A stretch of DNA of 64,000 nucleotides from Modestobacter versicolor. Lineage in GTDB: Bacteria; Actinomycetota; Actinomycetes; Mycobacteriales; Geodermatophilaceae. The translations under genes and the position numbers were made by a program. How positions within the stretch are numbered: position 1 is the stretch's first letter; every line of letters starts with the position of its first letter. Location: NCBI RefSeq assembly GCF_014195485.1, contig NZ_JACIBU010000001.1, positions 2,976,001 through 3,040,000 on the forward strand. The letters run 5' to 3'. Below the pieces are notes generated by a model, which searched no databases, was not told where the DNA came from, and was given only the letters and a program-made list of their open reading frames with translations. Shown piece after piece: positions 8,882 to 24,339 of this stretch.

Positions 8882-9997
8882 TCAGCCGTCGAGCAGCGCG
8901 GCCACGGCGGGCGGCAGCTCGCCGGTCAGCGGGCGGCGGCCGACGAGCCGGCCGGCCTCCGACGGGTCGACGCCGAGGGAGCCCAGCACCTGCAGCGCGG
9001 TGACGTCGGGCAGCGCGTCGAACCAGCGCCGTCCGAGCTCCGCCCGGCCGGTCGCCGTCGGCCGGCCCCAGAGCCGCAGCCGGGCCATCCCGCCGTCGGG
9101 GAACACGTCGAGCCGGACCGACCGCACGCCCGGTGCGCCGTCCAGCACGAAGCGGTGCCGGGTGTCGGGCTGCAGCCGGGTGCGGGGCAGCAGCTCGACC
9201 TCGGCGCCGTCGGCGGTGCGCCCGGTGAGCGAGGCCGAGCCCGGGGCGTTGCCCAGGAAGTACGAGGTGTCCAGCTCGGCGAGGGTGACCACGCCCTCGC
9301 TGGCCAGCTCGAGGTCGACCCAGTCGTTGCCCGGGCCGCGCCGGCGGGCGTTCTCCCAGCCGTCGCCCATCGAGCGCGCCAGCCCGCGGCCGATCAGCTG
9401 GTGCGGGCTGCCGTAGTGGGCGTTGCTGACCCCGGTCACCCGGCCGCCGTTCTCCAGCGCCGCCAGGTCGAACGGCCCGGCGTCGACCAGCCGGGGGTCG
9501 GGGACGACGGTGCCGTGCACCCGCAGCCGGGCCACGCCGCCGTCGGGGTGGATGGACAACCGGACGTGCGTGCACCGCCGGTCGGAGGTCACCGGGAAGG
9601 CGTTGGCGGTGTCGCCGGCGAGGTCGGACAGTGGGAGCAGCGGCTGCCAGTCGGCCTTCGCCAGCTCGTCGACCGTCGGGTGCCCCTCGACCGCGGCACC
9701 CTCGACGGAGGCCTGCGGCGGGTAGTTGCCGGTGAAGAAGGCGGTGTCGATGACGACGCCGGCCACGGTGCCGGGGGCGCCGAGCCGCACGATCGCCCAG
9801 TCGTGGCCCGGGCTGCGGCGCCGGCGGGTCTCCCAGCCGTCGTACTCCTTGCCCTTGTGCCCGAACTCGGTGCGCGCGACGGCGGGGTGCGGCAGCACCA
9901 GGTTCTCCCGGGCCGCGAAGAACTCGTCGTTGGCCGCGACGACGGCTCCGCCGAGGTCCCGACGGGCGAGGTCGGGCAGGTCGGTGAACGGAGTCAT
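8882..9997 (-). CDS. alc: Allantoicase
   Basis: A 371-residue protein built from two homologous jelly-roll halves. The repeat is plain in the sequence: KGKEYDGWETRRRRSPGHDWAIVRL in the first half and MGDGWENARRRGPGNDWVDLEL in the second, and IDTAFFTGNYPPQASV against LDTSYFLGNAPGSASL. This doubled pattern is diagnostic of allantoicase, which hydrolyses allantoate to ureidoglycolate and urea. The ATG at 9997 is followed by MTPFTDLPDL; GTGGAGA upstream may serve as ribosome site. It converges with the xanthine dehydrogenase operon three bases away. The urea it makes can feed the urease encoded upstream at 11571-16038. Confidence 0.95.
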   Translation of the reverse strand: MTPFTDLPDLARRDLGGAVVAANDEFFAARENLVLPHPAVARTEFGHKGKEYDGWETRRRRSPGHDWAIVRLGAPGTVAGVVIDTAFFTGNYPPQASVEGAAVEGHPTVDELAKADWQPLLPLSDLAGDTANAFPVTSDRRCTHVRLSIHPDGGVARLRVHGTVVPDPRLVDAGPFDLAALENGGRVTGVSNAHYGSPHQLIGRGLARSMGDGWENARRRGPGNDWVDLELASEGVVTLAELDTSYFLGNAPGSASLTGRTADGAEVELLPRTRLQPDTRHRFVLDGAPGVRSVRLDVFPDGGMARLRLWGRPTATGRAELGRRWFDALPDVTALQVLGSLGVDPSEAGRLVGRRPLTGELPPAVAALLDG

Positions 9998-10085
9998 CGT
10001 TCTCCACTTCTTCGTGCGGATGCGGTTGTCCCGCGCCGCGAGGGTAGGGGAGGGTCGATCGACCACCGACCCCTGGGAGGCACCA

Positions 10086-10241
10086 GTGACCAGCCCCGAC
10101 GACGACCTGAAGGCCCGCGCCAAGCAGCACGTCGAGCAGCTGCCCGCCGAGACCGCGCTGGGCAACGCCGACCCCGCCGGTGGGGTCGACGACGACCCGA
10201 AGATCCTCGACCAGGCCGCCGAGGAAGAGCGCCAGCAGTAG
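10086..10241 (+). CDS. Small acidic hydrophilic protein, function unknown
   Basis: A 51-residue reading frame with GTG start and a good ribosome site (GGGAGG, 10075-10080). The product is charged and has no membrane segment; it starts VTSPDDDLKARAKQHVEQLP and ends AAEEERQQ. It is divergent from allantoicase across 88 bases that contain the perfect 12-mer palindrome GGTCGATCGACC (10053-10064), and it converges with allantoinase with only four bases between stops. I do not recognise a family. The ribosome site and third-position GC pattern make it a plausible real gene. Confidence 0.55.
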   Translation: MTSPDDDLKARAKQHVEQLPAETALGNADPAGGVDDDPKILDQAAEEERQQ

Positions 10242-10245
10242 GGGC

Positions 10246-11574
10246 TCAGTGCCCCCTCGGCGGGCTGATCAGCCGGCCGAGGGGTGCTCCGCCGTCCTCG
10301 AGCAGCTGCCCGCGCAGCCAGGTCCGGCGCACCACCCCGGTCAGCTCGCGGCCGGCATAGGGCGTGACCGGGTTGCGGTGGTGCAGCCGGGTGACGCTCC
10401 ACCGCTCGTCGGGCGCGAACGCGACCAGGTCGGCGTCCTTGCCCACCGCGATCGCCCCCTTGCCGGTCAGCCCGGTGAGCCGGGCCGGCGCCGCGGACAT
10501 CCAGCGGACGACGTCGCCGAGCGCCAGGCCCCGCGCGCGGGCACCGCTCCACACCACCGGCAGGGTCACCTGGAGCCCGGCGATGCCGCCCCAGGCCAGC
10601 GCGAAGTCACCCACGTCGAGCCGTTTGAGCTCCGGGGTGCACGGCGAGTGGTCGCTGACCACCAGGTCGATGTCGCCCTCGGCCAGCGCCGTCCAGAGCG
10701 CCTCGCGGTGCGCGGCCTCCCGGATCGGCGGGCAGCACTTGTACGAGGTGTCGCCGTCGGGCACCTCCTCGGCGCTGAAGGTCAGGTAGTGCGGGCAGGT
10801 CTCCACGGTGATCCGCACGCCCTCGGCGCGCGCGGCCCGCAGCATCGGCAGTGCCCCTGCGTCGGCCAGGTGGACGACGTGCACCCGCGCGCCGGTGTCC
10901 CGGGCCGCGGCGATCAGCCGGCCGATCGCCGTCTCCTCGGCGGCCTCCGGCCGGGAGGCCAGGAAGTCGGCGTAGCTGCGCCCACCCGCGTCCGGCGCTG
11001 CGTCGATCACGTCGTCGTCCTCGCAGTGCGCGATGAGCAGGCCGTCGACCTCGGCGAGCGCGGTGAGCGCGGCGCGCAGCCCGGCGTCGTCCAGGGGCGG
11101 GAACTCGGGCACCCCGGAGTCGAGCAGGAAGCACTTCACGCCGACCGCGCCGTCGGCGAGCAGCCGCGGCAGCTGGCTCGCGTTGCCGGGCACCGCACCG
11201 CCCCAGAACGCGACGTCGACGCTCACCTGCCCCTGCGCCACCTGTCGTTTCACGTGCAACGCCTTGACGGTGACCGTGGGCGGGATCGAGTTGAGCGGCA
11301 TGTCCACGATCGTGGTGATGCCACCGGCGGCCGCGGCCCGGGTGGCGGAGGCGAAGCCCTCCCACTCGGTGCGGCCCGGCTCGTTGACGTGCACGTGGCT
11401 GTCGACGAGGCCGGGGAGGAGCACCTCGTCGTCGGCCAGGGTGACCGGGTGGTCGCCGGCGTCGTCGAACCCGCTCACCGCGGCGACCACGCCGTCCTGC
11501 ACGTGCACCGCCGCCGGCCGCTCGCCGTCGGGGAGCACCACCCGCTGCGCCCGAACCACGAACGCGCTGCTCAC
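10246..11574 (-). CDS. allB: Allantoinase
   Basis: A 442-residue cyclic amidohydrolase. It has the binuclear metal site motifs: GLVDSHVHVNEPGRTEWEGF, GVKCFLLDSG (lysine that is carbamylated in the family), IAHCEDDD, VHVVHLAD and VVSDHSPCTPELK. The wording is allantoinase rather than dihydropyrimidinase. It hydrolyses allantoin to allantoate, the substrate of the allantoicase encoded next to it. It starts at GTG 11574, overlapping the ureD stop by four bases, so it is the last gene of the urease transcript. That ties ring opening directly to urea breakdown. Confidence 0.94.
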   Translation of the reverse strand: MSSAFVVRAQRVVLPDGERPAAVHVQDGVVAAVSGFDDAGDHPVTLADDEVLLPGLVDSHVHVNEPGRTEWEGFASATRAAAAGGITTIVDMPLNSIPPTVTVKALHVKRQVAQGQVSVDVAFWGGAVPGNASQLPRLLADGAVGVKCFLLDSGVPEFPPLDDAGLRAALTALAEVDGLLIAHCEDDDVIDAAPDAGGRSYADFLASRPEAAEETAIGRLIAAARDTGARVHVVHLADAGALPMLRAARAEGVRITVETCPHYLTFSAEEVPDGDTSYKCCPPIREAAHREALWTALAEGDIDLVVSDHSPCTPELKRLDVGDFALAWGGIAGLQVTLPVVWSGARARGLALGDVVRWMSAAPARLTGLTGKGAIAVGKDADLVAFAPDERWSVTRLHHRNPVTPYAGRELTGVVRRTWLRGQLLEDGGAPLGRLISPPRGH

Positions 11575-12287
11575 CGGGTCACCTCCACCAGTTGCGGGTC
11601 ACGGGTGACCGACGCCAGCCGGTCCACCGCGTCGTGCAGCTCGCCGGCCCACGCGGTGGCCACCCAGCCGCCGGGCAACGGCAGCCGGACGGCGTCGACC
11701 CCGGTCTCGACCTCGGGTCGAGGGTCGCCCACCGCGACCGTGGAGACGTAGGCGCGCGGGGCGACCGGCGGGAGCCAGGCCGGCGCACCGGGGCCGAGCC
11801 CGACGGCGGTGTGCAGCACCGGCCGACCTTCGCACACGACGCGGGTCGTACCGGTCCAGCGCCCGGGTGCCTCCCCCACGCGGCCGAGCAGCACCTGCTC
11901 GGTCGCGGTCAGCACCCCACCGTCGGCGACGTCGGCGGACAGCTCGGCGAGGTGGACGGCCCGCGCGGTGACCACGGTCGGCTCCGGCGCGAGGTCCAGC
12001 GCGCCGGCCACTTCCGCGCGCACCAGCTGGCGGGAGGGCGGCGACTCCCCGCGGGCGGGCAGCACCACGGCGGCCGCGACTGAGCGCACGCTCAGCCGCG
12101 CACCCGCCTCGACGACCAGCCGGATCTCCGCGTCGTCGCCGCCCAGCGGGCCGAACGCCGTCGCGACCAGGTGCACCGTGGTCGGCCCGGTCCGGCGGAC
12201 GGCGTACTGCCCGCTGGCCCGGACCACCGGGAGCACCGTGCGGCCGCGCGCGTCGCAGCGCGCGACCACCTCCACCAGCGTCCTCAT
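11571..12287 (-). CDS. ureD: Urease accessory protein UreD (UreH)
   Basis: A 238-residue protein of the UreD family, the scaffold that binds apo-urease and carries nickel through an internal channel. Recognisable stretches are GPTTVHLVATAFGPLGGDD, LVVEAGARLSVRSVAAAVVLP and TEQVLLGRVGEAPGRWTG. It is the sixth gene of ureABCFGD, four bases after ureG, and overlaps allantoinase downstream. UreD sequences vary a lot between lineages; position in the operon and length support the call. No ureE gene is present, which is common in actinobacteria. Confidence 0.88.
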   Translation of the reverse strand: MRTLVEVVARCDARGRTVLPVVRASGQYAVRRTGPTTVHLVATAFGPLGGDDAEIRLVVEAGARLSVRSVAAAVVLPARGESPPSRQLVRAEVAGALDLAPEPTVVTARAVHLAELSADVADGGVLTATEQVLLGRVGEAPGRWTGTTRVVCEGRPVLHTAVGLGPGAPAWLPPVAPRAYVSTVAVGDPRPEVETGVDAVRLPLPGGWVATAWAGELHDAVDRLASVTRDPQLVEVTR

Positions 12288-12291
12288 CTCG

Positions 12292-12972
12292 TCACGAGGT
12301 GGTCTGCAGTGCCTTCGTGCGCACCTGCTCGCGCACCCACTCCGCGACGGCCGCGGCCGTCGGGTCCTCCCGGAGCGAGATGAGCAGCGTGGGCTTGCTG
12401 CCGCGCACCGCGTCGGCGTCCCGGCGCATCACGCCGAGGTCGGCGCCCACCAGCGGCGCGAGATCGGTCTTGTTCACCACCAGCAGGTCCGATGCGGTGA
12501 CCCCGGGGCCGCCCTTGCGCGGCACCTTGTCCCCGCCGGCCACGTCGACGACGAACACCTGCACGTCGACCAGCCCGTAGCTGAACGACGCCGTCAGGTT
12601 GTCGCCACCGGACTCGACGAACACCAGCTCCAGGCCCGGGTGCCGGGACTCCAGCAGCTCGACGGCGTCGAGGTTGGCGGTGATGTCGTCGCGTATCGCG
12701 GTGTGCGGGCAGCAACCGGTCTGCACCGCCTCGATCCGGTCGTCGGGCAGCACGGCGTTGCGGCGCAGGAAGTCGGCGTCCTCGGTCGTGTAGATGTCGT
12801 TGGTGACGACGGCGAGGTCGTACTCGCCGCCCAGCGTCCGGCACAGCGCGGCGGCCAGCGCCGTCTTGCCGGAGCCCACCGGGCCGCCGAGCCCGACCCG
12901 CAGCGGACCGCCGTGGCGGTGGCCGGGGCTGTAGGGGTCGACGTAGTCGTCCAGGTTGTGGTCAGGCGGCAT
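12292..12972 (-). CDS. ureG: Urease accessory GTPase UreG
   Basis: A 226-residue SIMIBI-class GTPase. The P-loop GPVGSGKT is at residues 30-37, the nickel-binding Cys-Pro-His motif is in [20 protein letters not shown] follows, and the guanine-specificity motif NKTD is in [12 protein letters not shown]. The N-terminus is only slightly His-rich (GHRHGG). UreG delivers nickel to urease with GTP hydrolysis in complex with UreF and UreD. It lies 18 bases after ureF and 4 bases before ureD. Confidence 0.96.
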   Translation of the reverse strand: MPPDHNLDDYVDPYSPGHRHGGPLRVGLGGPVGSGKTALAAALCRTLGGEYDLAVVTNDIYTTEDADFLRRNAVLPDDRIEAVQTGCCPHTAIRDDITANLDAVELLESRHPGLELVFVESGGDNLTASFSYGLVDVQVFVVDVAGGDKVPRKGGPGVTASDLLVVNKTDLAPLVGADLGVMRRDADAVRGSKPTLLISLREDPTAAAVAEWVREQVRTKALQTTS

Positions 12973-12990
12973 GGTGACTCTCCTTCGGGT

Positions 12991-13637
12991 TCATGAGGCG
13001 AAGAACCGGTCTGTGCGCACGGCGTGCACTTCGGCGAGCAGGTCGAGCAGCGGGTCGGCGGGGACCGGCAGCCCGTCGAGGGCGGCCGCGGCGACCTCGT
13101 CGACCTCCGGGCTCAGCCGGGCGGTCACCGCCGCGACGGTGATCGGGTCCATGGCCAGCAGGCGCTGGGCCGCGGTGGCCGGCCCGGAGATCGACAGGTA
13201 GGCGGCGGCTGCTGCGGCGTCGCGGGCGCCGAGCCCACCGGCGGCGGCAGCGACCCCCAGCGCCAGCGGGTGGTGCGGCTGCGCGGGCAGCGCCGCCCAC
13301 GCCGGGTGCGGCCAGGCGCGGCCGCCCACCCGGACCAGCCCGCGCCCCTGCTGCCGGGAGGCGGCCCGGAGCGCCGGCGACGGGGTCCGGGCGTCCGCCT
13401 CGGCGTCCAGGGAGCCGAGCGCGGCCACCACGTCGGCGGCGTCGACCGCCCGGCAGGCGGCCGCGGCCAGCCCGGCCGCGACCGCACCCGAGGTGGTCAG
13501 CCGCCGCCGGAGGAACGCAGCCAGCGAGCCCGGGTCGGTGAGCACCCCCCTCGCGATCGCCTGCTCCACGCCACCGGAGTGGGTGTGCCCCCCGGCGGGC
13601 AGCCGGGAGTCGGCGAGGGTCAGCAGCGCGGCGGTCA

Positions 13638-13641
<4 letters not shown>
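12991..13641 (-). CDS. ureF: Urease accessory protein UreF
   Basis: A 216-residue, mostly helical, Ala-rich protein. The family opening is clear ([24 protein letters not shown]), with the conserved glycine-rich turn that contacts UreD. Later segments are divergent, as usual for UreF. It is thought to gate UreG and nickel transfer. Its ATG overlaps the ureC stop by four bases (ATGA), so the structural and accessory genes are translationally coupled. An acidic or basic tail seen in some relatives is absent. Confidence 0.9.
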
Positions 13642-15358
<1,717 letters not shown>

Positions 15359-15359
<1 letters not shown>

Positions 15360-15739
15360 CAGGCCAGCCCCCCTTCCGCGGTCAGGCCCGGGACGACGCG
15401 GGCGCCGGCCAGCGGGACGAGGGTGACGGTGCGCTGGATGCCGGGCTCGAAGCGCACGGCGGTGCCGGCGGCGATGTCGAGCCGGTGGCCGTGCGCGGCG
15501 GCGCGGTCGAAGGCGAGGGCGGCGTTGGCCTGGGCGAAGTGGAAGTGCGAGCCCACCTGGACCGGCCGGTCGCCGGTGTTGTGCACGGGCAGCTCGATCC
15601 GCGGGGCCCCGGGCAGCGTCTCGATGACGCCCTCGGCCGGGATGACCTCGCCCGGGACCACGCCCGGGGTGACGCCTCGGCGGGTCCCCCCGTCCCCGCT
15701 CACGGGCTCTGCTCGATGGTCCCGCTCGCTGGCGCTCAC
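15359..15739 (-). CDS. ureB: Urease beta subunit
   Basis: About 126 residues from the GTG that overlaps the ureA stop by four bases. A second in-frame GTG at 15703 would give 114 residues and begins closer to the family core ([12 protein letters not shown]). Neither has a convincing ribosome site, so the coupled start is listed. Core motifs are [44 protein letters not shown] and [13 protein letters not shown]. UreB packs against UreC and takes part in the accessory-protein interface. Confidence 0.93.
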
Positions 15740-16038
15740 GGGATCGGGTGGTGGACCGTGACCAGCTTCGTCCCGTCCGGGAAGGTCGCCTCCACCTGCA
15801 CCTCCTCCAGCAGCTCGGGGACGCCGTCCATGACGTCGTCCCTGGTCAGCACGGTGCGGCCGGACTGCATGAGGTCGGTGACCCGCTGCCCGTCGCGGGC
15901 ACCCTCGAGGACGTGGTCGGTGACGATCGCGGTCGCCTCCGGCAGGTTCAGCTTCAGGCCCCGGGCCTGACGACGCCGGGCGAGCTCTGCGGCGTAGCTG
16001 AGCATCAGCCGCTCCTGCTCGTGCGGGGAGAGCAGCAC
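15736..16038 (-). CDS. ureA: Urease gamma subunit
   Basis: A 100-residue protein with the family's start ([34 protein letters not shown]) and end ([19 protein letters not shown]). The GTG at 16038 gives the standard length of 100 residues; GGAGG lies about 10 bases upstream. It is the first gene of the operon ureA-B-C-F-G-D-allB. The 196 bases upstream are shared with the divergent GntR operon. They include GGCGGTGAGGTCCGGA (16065-16080), which partly matches the element upstream of the operons at 29028, 41423 and 45291. Confidence 0.96.
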   Translation of the reverse strand: MLLSPHEQERLMLSYAAELARRRQARGLKLNLPEATAIVTDHVLEGARDGQRVTDLMQSGRTVLTRDDVMDGVPELLEEVQVEATFPDGTKLVTVHHPIP

Positions 16039-16144
16039 GGTCGTCGGCCTCCTGGGGGTGTCCTGGCGGTGAGGTCCGGAACCTAACCGCCCTGTGTGAC
16101 AACCCTGTTGCCGGGCGGCGCACGACCTGCCGGACGTCGAGGCC

Positions 16145-16196
16145 TTGCCAGGGTCGGCTCCATGGTCCTATGGTTCATTACATGAGTAATGAACCA
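16145..16196 (+). promoter_or_regulatory. Promoter and palindromic operator of the GntR-ABC operon
   Basis: A candidate promoter has -35 TTGCCA (16145-16150), an 18-base spacer and -10 TATGGT (16169-16174). Overlapping the -10 and the likely start point is a perfect inverted repeat, 16171-16196, with 11-base arms TGGTTCATTAC and GTAATGAACCA around ATGA. The site lies 38 bases before the start of a YtrA-type GntR regulator, whose relatives repress their own operons through such palindromes. AT-richness against a GC-rich background makes it stand out. Confidence 0.8.
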
Positions 16197-16234
16197 GCGA
16201 GCCGAACGGTTCGTCGTTCGCTCACCGGAACGGC

Positions 16235-16597
16235 ATGAACGAGGACGCCGGGCCGATCTTCCGGCAGATCGCCGTCCAGCTGGAGGACGCGATCGTCGAC
16301 GGCTCGCTCGCCGAGGAGAGCCAGGCGCCCTCCTCCAACGAGCTGGCCGCCTTCCACCGCATCAACCCCGCCACCGCAGCCAAGGGCCTGAACCAGCTGG
16401 TGAGCGACGGGGTCCTCTACAAGAGACGAGGAGTCGGGATGTTCGTCGCCACCGGTGCCCGCGAGCAGCTGCTGAAGCGGCGGCGCAGCGAGTTCGCCGA
16501 CCAGTACCTCACGCCGTTGCTGGCCGAGGCCGACAAGGTCGGCATCACCGTCGCCGAGATCGCCACGATGCTCCAGGAGCGGGGTGGTCGGTCGTGA
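16235..16597 (+). CDS. GntR-family regulator, YtrA subfamily
   Basis: A 120-residue repressor. The winged helix-turn-helix spans about residues 8-75 (PIFRQIAVQLEDAIVDGSL to RRGVGMFVATGA). It is followed by only a short two-helix tail (about 76-120), the size expected for the YtrA subgroup that dimerises without a large effector domain. It is the first gene of an operon with an ABC ATPase and a membrane protein, and its TGA overlaps the ATPase's GTG. Known YtrA-type regulators answer to cell-wall stress or antibiotics and control a linked exporter; the inducer here is unknown. Confidence 0.92.
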   Translation: MNEDAGPIFRQIAVQLEDAIVDGSLAEESQAPSSNELAAFHRINPATAAKGLNQLVSDGVLYKRRGVGMFVATGAREQLLKRRRSEFADQYLTPLLAEADKVGITVAEIATMLQERGGRS

Positions 16598-17517
16598 CCG
16601 CGGCAGCCACCTTCTCCGACGTCACCATGCGGTTCCGTGGCCACACCGCGCTGAGCGGCGTGACCACGGAGATCCAGGCCGACACCATCACCGGGCTGCT
16701 CGGCCGCAACGGCGCCGGCAAGACCACGATGATGCAGCTGCTCACCGGGCACCGGGTGCCGACGTCCGGGCAGGTGCAGGTGCTCGGCGAGGCGCCGTAC
16801 GAGAACGACGCCGTCCTGAGCCGGCTCTGCTTCATCAAGGAGAACCAGCGCTACCCCGACCAGTTCCGGGTGTGCGACGCCGTCTCCGCAGCCGCGGCCG
16901 TCTTCCCCGACTGGGACCACGACCTCGCCGCCCAGCTGGTCGAGGACTTCGAGCTGCCGGCGAAGCGGACGATCAAGAAGTTGTCCCGCGGCATGACCTC
17001 CGCCGTCGGGATCGTCCTCGGGCTCGCGTCCCGGGCGCCGGTCACCCTCTTCGACGAGCCGTACCTCGGGCTGGACGCCGTCGCCCGGCAGCTGTTCTAC
17101 GACCGGCTGCTCGCCGACTACGCCGAGAACCCGCGCACGATCGTCCTCTCCACGCACCTGATCGAGGAGATCAGCGACCTGCTCGAGCACGTCCTGCTGA
17201 TCGACCACGGCCGGGTGCTGCTCGACGCCGACGCCGAGACGCTGCGGGCCACCGCGCTCACCGTCACCGGTCCGGCCCGGCAGGTGGCCACCTTCGGCGC
17301 CGCGCACCAGCTGCTGCAGACCGAGTCCATGGCCGGCCAGTCGCGGGCGATCGTCCGCACCGGGACGGCGACCGCCCACCGGATGGCCACCGAGCTCGGG
17401 CTGTCTGTGGAGCCGACCTCCATCCAGCACCTGGTGGTCGCCATGAGCCTGAGCTCTGCCGCGACCGACCGAGCTGCTGCCACCGCGTCCTCCGACCTGC
17501 AGGGAGTCTCCCGATGA
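16594..17517 (+). CDS. ABC transporter ATP-binding protein
   Basis: A 307-residue ATPase. Walker A is GRNGAGKTTMM (residues about 40-47), the Q-loop region is CFIKENQRYP, the signature is KLSRGMTSAVG (an LSRG variant of LSGGQ), Walker B is PVTLFDEPYLGLD, and the switch histidine is in LSTHL. The length and the KLSRGM signature match ATPases of YtrB/EcsA type that partner with a separate membrane protein. A C-terminal extension of about 90 residues follows. The partner permease gene overlaps its end by four bases. It probably exports an antibiotic or envelope compound. Confidence 0.92.
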   Translation: MTAAATFSDVTMRFRGHTALSGVTTEIQADTITGLLGRNGAGKTTMMQLLTGHRVPTSGQVQVLGEAPYENDAVLSRLCFIKENQRYPDQFRVCDAVSAAAAVFPDWDHDLAAQLVEDFELPAKRTIKKLSRGMTSAVGIVLGLASRAPVTLFDEPYLGLDAVARQLFYDRLLADYAENPRTIVLSTHLIEEISDLLEHVLLIDHGRVLLDADAETLRATALTVTGPARQVATFGAAHQLLQTESMAGQSRAIVRTGTATAHRMATELGLSVEPTSIQHLVVAMSLSSAATDRAAATASSDLQGVSR

Positions 17518-18215
17518 ACCGCGTCCTCGGCGCCGCTCGCATGCACCTGATGCACCCGGCCCTGAGCGTCGGGGTGCCGTGGGCCATCGTGCTGTCGTCC
17601 TTCGCCATCAACCTCGGCGTCTGGGGGCTCGGGGACGTCGGGGCGGAGACCGACGGTGCTGCCGAGACGGGTGGCTTGGCCTCCCTCTACATCACCGTGC
17701 TGGTCGTCTTCGTCCAGGCGGTGACCCAGATGTTCCCGTTCGCCATGGGGCTGAGCCTGAGTCGACGGGACTTCTACCTCGGCACGGCGCTGACGGCGGG
17801 GGTGACGGCGGTCGGCTACGGCGTGGCCCTCACCGTGCTGGCCGGCATCGAGAAGGCGACGGACGGCTGGGGAATGCAACTGGCCTTCTGGGCGCCCGCT
17901 GGGCTGGACGTCGGCAACCCGGCACTGCAGGTCGTCGTCTACGCGCTGCCGATGCTGGCCTGCGCCTTCGCCGGCATGGGCATCGGGGTGGTGTTCAAGC
18001 GGTGGGGGACGCCGGGCATGTACGCCCTGGCGCTCGGGACCCTGCTGCTGGTCGGGCTGACCGCGGTCTGGCTCACCTGGCGGGAAGTCTGGACGGAGTT
18101 CGGCGGGTGGCTGGCCGACCTCTCGGTCGCCGACGTCACGATCACCCTGCCGATCGCGGTGGCCGCGGCGCTCGCCGCGCTCACCTTCCTCGGGCTGCGG
18201 CGCGCAGTGCCCTGA
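17514..18215 (+). CDS. ABC transporter membrane protein
   Basis: A 233-residue integral membrane protein with about six hydrophobic segments: near 19-38, 57-80, 93-112, 135-158, 165-188 and 205-228. It shows no homology I can name, which is usual for permeases of GntR-YtrB type exporters. The ATG overlaps the ATPase stop, so it is the transmembrane half of the same transporter. Polar insertions include GAETDGAAETGG near residues 42-53, likely an outside loop. A strong hairpin (18229-18267) follows the stop and should end the transcript. Confidence 0.85.
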   Translation: MNRVLGAARMHLMHPALSVGVPWAIVLSSFAINLGVWGLGDVGAETDGAAETGGLASLYITVLVVFVQAVTQMFPFAMGLSLSRRDFYLGTALTAGVTAVGYGVALTVLAGIEKATDGWGMQLAFWAPAGLDVGNPALQVVVYALPMLACAFAGMGIGVVFKRWGTPGMYALALGTLLLVGLTAVWLTWREVWTEFGGWLADLSVADVTITLPIAVAAALAALTFLGLRRAVP

Positions 18216-18228
18216 TCCCCGGAGTACG

Positions 18229-18267
18229 CACGACGGCCGGCCACGGATCCCGTGGCCGGCCGTCGTG
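18229..18267 (+). terminator. Strong hairpin terminator after the ABC operon
   Basis: A perfect 18-base stem (CACGACGGCCGGCCACGG with its complement) closes on the three-base loop ATC, 14 bases after the permease stop. There is no U-tract, which is common for actinobacterial terminators. It can also serve minus-strand transcription arriving from the rRNA operon. Confidence 0.8.
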
Positions 18268-18396
18268 GTTCCGGCCCGGATTACTGCCCTGACGGAATCC
18301 CCTGACACCCGCCGGGCCCACCCCACGGGACGTCCCCTCGGACGAAACGGAGGGTGCGACCGCGCGGACATCCGCCACCGGCCGCCGGCGGACCCG

Positions 18397-18446
18397 GCTT
18401 TCGGCGCCGAAAGCTGATCGGCGGAGCTGGCTTTCGGCGCGGAAAG
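18397..18446. repeat. Paired GGCGCC-centred palindromes, second locus
   Basis: 18397-18414 is the perfect 18-mer palindrome GCTTTCGGCGCCGAAAGC. 18431-18446 is an imperfect copy, CTTTCGGCGCGGAAAG. The same pairing of a perfect and an imperfect TTTCGGCGCC palindrome occurs at 3598-3638. Both loci lie between convergent transcription units, here the ABC operon and the rRNA operon. Confidence 0.6.
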
Positions 18447-18468
18447 TGAAAGCCCGGGAATGCAGAAA

Positions 18469-18496
18469 CGGGGCCACAGCAGATGCTGTGACCCCG
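18469..18496 (-). terminator. rRNA operon terminator
   Basis: Just past the 5S gene on the minus strand, a 13-base stem (CGGGGTCACAGCA paired with TGCTGTGGCCCCG, one G-U pair) with a two-base loop is followed by TTT. This is the expected factor-independent terminator of the rRNA transcript. Confidence 0.82.
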
Positions 18497-18510
18497 TCCC
18501 TGGGAGTTAT

Positions 18511-18629
18511 GTCCGGCGGCGTCCTACTCTCCCACCCAGTCCCCCGGGCAGTACCATCGGCGCTGAAAGGCTTAGCTTCCGGGTTCGGAATGAGACCGGG
18601 CGTTTCCCTTTCGCCATGACCGCCGTAAC
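18511..18629 (-). rRNA. rrf: 5S ribosomal RNA
   Basis: About 119 bases. On the minus strand the gene reads GTTACGGCGGTCATGGCGAA at its 5' end and ends AGTAGGACGCCGCCGGAC, with the typical central GAACCCGGAAGCTAAG. The ends are set by the terminal helix (TTACGGCGG pairing with CCGCCG-type bases) and are good to a few bases. It is the last gene of the operon, 143 bases after 23S. Confidence 0.96.
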
Positions 18630-18772
18630 ACTGTGAACTTGTCCCCCACCCCCACACCCGACCCACGCGACCAGAACACAAAGCTCTGGTGGTGAATCAG
18701 GGGGGGTGGGTTCCGTACGTTCAGAACCACACAGTGGACGCGAGACAAACACATAGCTGGATGATGTGTGGT

Positions 18773-23958
<5,186 letters not shown>

Positions 23959-24339
23959 GATTTGATCACAGGCTGAGACCGAGAGTTGGCACTCTCGTTC
24001 AATCAACCAAAGGAACCCAACGACATCCGAAGACGCCGAATGGGGATTTGTTACTTGGCACTGACTTTCGGCACGCTGTTGAGTTCTCAAGGAGCGGACG
24101 CGCACGTTCCCCGACCGATTGCTCGGCCGTTCTTCGTGGCGGTGATTCCCACTCTACACCGAGTTCCGCAGCAGTCGAACCACGGGGGTTCGTCCGGCGG
24201 TTTCCCAGGCCTTGCGGCCCGGTCCGTTCTCGCTCGGTGCATGGAGAACGATACACGCACTCAGAGGGGCTCTGCAGGGGGGTCCCCGGCGACCCTCTCG
24301 AGAACCCTCGACAGCCGCGCTGAGCTGGCAGGACGCGGC
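23959..24339 (-). promoter_or_regulatory. rRNA operon leader and promoters P1/P2
   Basis: This gene-free stretch of about 381 bases holds the rRNA control region. On the minus strand P1 is TTCGAC (24174-24179), a 17-base spacer, then TAGAGT (24151-24156). P2, upstream, is TGCAGA (24271-24276), 17 bases, then TATCGT (24248-24253). The leader includes CCTTGAGAACTCAACAGCGTG (near 24068-24090), the conserved actinobacterial rRNA leader box. P1 is the better match. Confidence 0.7.
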
